Under the pieces are notes generated by a model. The model was not told the origin of the DNA and searched no databases. It was given only the letters and a program-made list of their open reading frames with translations. 64,000 nucleotides of DNA from Planctomycetota bacterium. Its GTDB lineage: Bacteria; Planctomycetota; Planctomycetia; Pirellulales; Pirellulaceae. The position numbers and the translations under genes are program-made. The stretch's first letter is position 1. Each line of letters begins with the position of its first letter. Positions 63,470 to 64,000 of the stretch are shown in pieces. The stretch covers positions 1 through 64,000 of the forward strand of contig VGZA01000006.1 in NCBI GenBank assembly GCA_016872775.1. Direction: 5' to 3'.

Positions 63470-64000
63470 ATGAAGACGAATGCCGGTTCATCCCGTCGTC
63501 AGTGGCTGCGGCAATTTGGCTGTGGGTTCGGGACTTTGGCGCTGGCGGACCTGCTGGCGCGGGAGTCGGTCGCTGCGAACAGCTCCGATCGCGCCGCCAA
63601 CCCGTTCGCCGTTCTACCCCCACACTTCGTCCCCAAGGCCAGGCGGATCATATTTTTGTATATGCCTGGTGGACCGTCCCATGTCGACCTGCTCGATCCG
63701 AAACCGAGGCTGGAAGTCGACAACGGCAAACCGTTACCGTTTGAAAAGCCCAAACTGGAACGAACCAAGACAGGTAACTTGCTCGCCTCACCCTGGAAGT
63801 TTGCCCGCCACGGGGAATCGGGGACCGAGGTCAGCGAGTTGCTGCCCGGGCTTGCGTCGCGGATTGACGACGTTTGCGTGATCCGCTCGATGGTCGCCGA
63901 CAATATCAATCACTCCGGTGCCGCGCTTCAGATGTGTACTGGCGAGCAGGCGTTCTCGCGACCCAGTATGGGGTCATGGCTCACGTACGGTCTGGGAACC
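63470..64000 (+). CDS. DUF1501 domain protein, third of the tandem array (3' truncated by window edge)
   Basis: The ATG at 63470 follows AGAGGA by about 6 bases, and the frame is open for 177 codons to the window end. The N-terminus SSRRQWLRQFGCGFGTLALA is Tat-like. Then come RRIIFLYMPGGPSHVDLLDP, LLPGLASRIDDVCVIRSMVA, MCTGEQAFSRPSMGSWLTYG. It matches the other DUF1501 proteins here in its first third. A further PSD1 gene may follow outside the window. Confidence 0.92.
   Translation, partial: MKTNAGSSRRQWLRQFGCGFGTLALADLLARESVAANSSDRAANPFAVLPPHFVPKARRIIFLYMPGGPSHVDLLDPKPRLEVDNGKPLPFEKPKLERTKTGNLLASPWKFARHGESGTEVSELLPGLASRIDDVCVIRSMVADNINHSGAALQMCTGEQAFSRPSMGSWLTYGLGT

Overview
The window looks like a piece of a planctomycete chromosome, most like Pirellulales-type genomes. 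The evidence is two DUF1501/cytochrome-DUF1549-DUF1553 gene sets, a DUF1552 protein, a BBP7-type outer-membrane barrel, and giant surface proteins with the LE-x-R-x-L N-terminal motif, dockerin and cohesin-like modules. These assignments come from recognising motifs in the translations; no database search was run.

Layout. 1-3.3 kb: the 3' end of an HpcH/HpaI aldolase gene, a tRNA-Ser(CGA), a DUF1552 protein and a secreted beta-barrel candidate with a clear intrinsic terminator. 3.5-11.5 kb: a minus-strand catabolic cluster. In transcription order it holds an enolase-superfamily sugar-acid dehydratase, a D-2-hydroxyacid dehydrogenase, myo-inositol oxygenase, an amino-acid permease-like transporter, a small frame-disrupted gene, an HpaI-type aldolase and an FAD amine oxidase. 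The enzymes fit a route from inositol and uronic/aldonic acids to pyruvate plus a short aldehyde, but the order of steps is inference. 11.7-18.9 kb: a thioredoxin-like [2Fe-2S] ferredoxin, a DUF1501/PSD1 pair and a CocE-type hydrolase. 19.4-27.4 kb: an M1 aminopeptidase with HEAT-like and coiled-coil tails, then a tightly packed DUF2760-Hsp70-Hsp70(DUF3731) operon.

27.9-40 kb: two very large surface proteins flank an SDR reductase and a BBP7 barrel. One combines a His-rich domain, cyclophilin, a cohesin-like domain, cadherin-like repeats and an SdrD-B-like domain. The other combines a PPC-like domain, cadherin-like repeats and a dockerin. 40-50 kb: a cupin, a large unknown protein, a divergent amt/P-II pair whose intergenic region holds a sigma-54-like site on each strand, a coiled-coil protein, a lone GroES, a prenyltransferase-repeat protein and a small secreted protein. 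50-54 kb: a BtuF-like protein, a decayed M56(BlaR1-type)/secretin-like pseudogene, YceI and a membrane protein. 54-64 kb: a tandem array DUF1501-PSD1-DUF1501-PSD1-DUF1501, the last running off the end.

Intergenic DNA is rich in short repeats: GGGGAAC heptamers, two copies of a GGGAGTCTTTGGCG inverted-repeat element, and several other REP-like units. I saw no CRISPR array, insertion sequence, phage module or rRNA. The points I think most deserve follow-up are the cyclophilin/cohesin and dockerin surface-protein pair, the MIOX-dehydratase-aldolase cluster, the twin Hsp70-DUF2760 operon, and the broken genes at about 6.0-6.3 kb and 51.2-52.6 kb.
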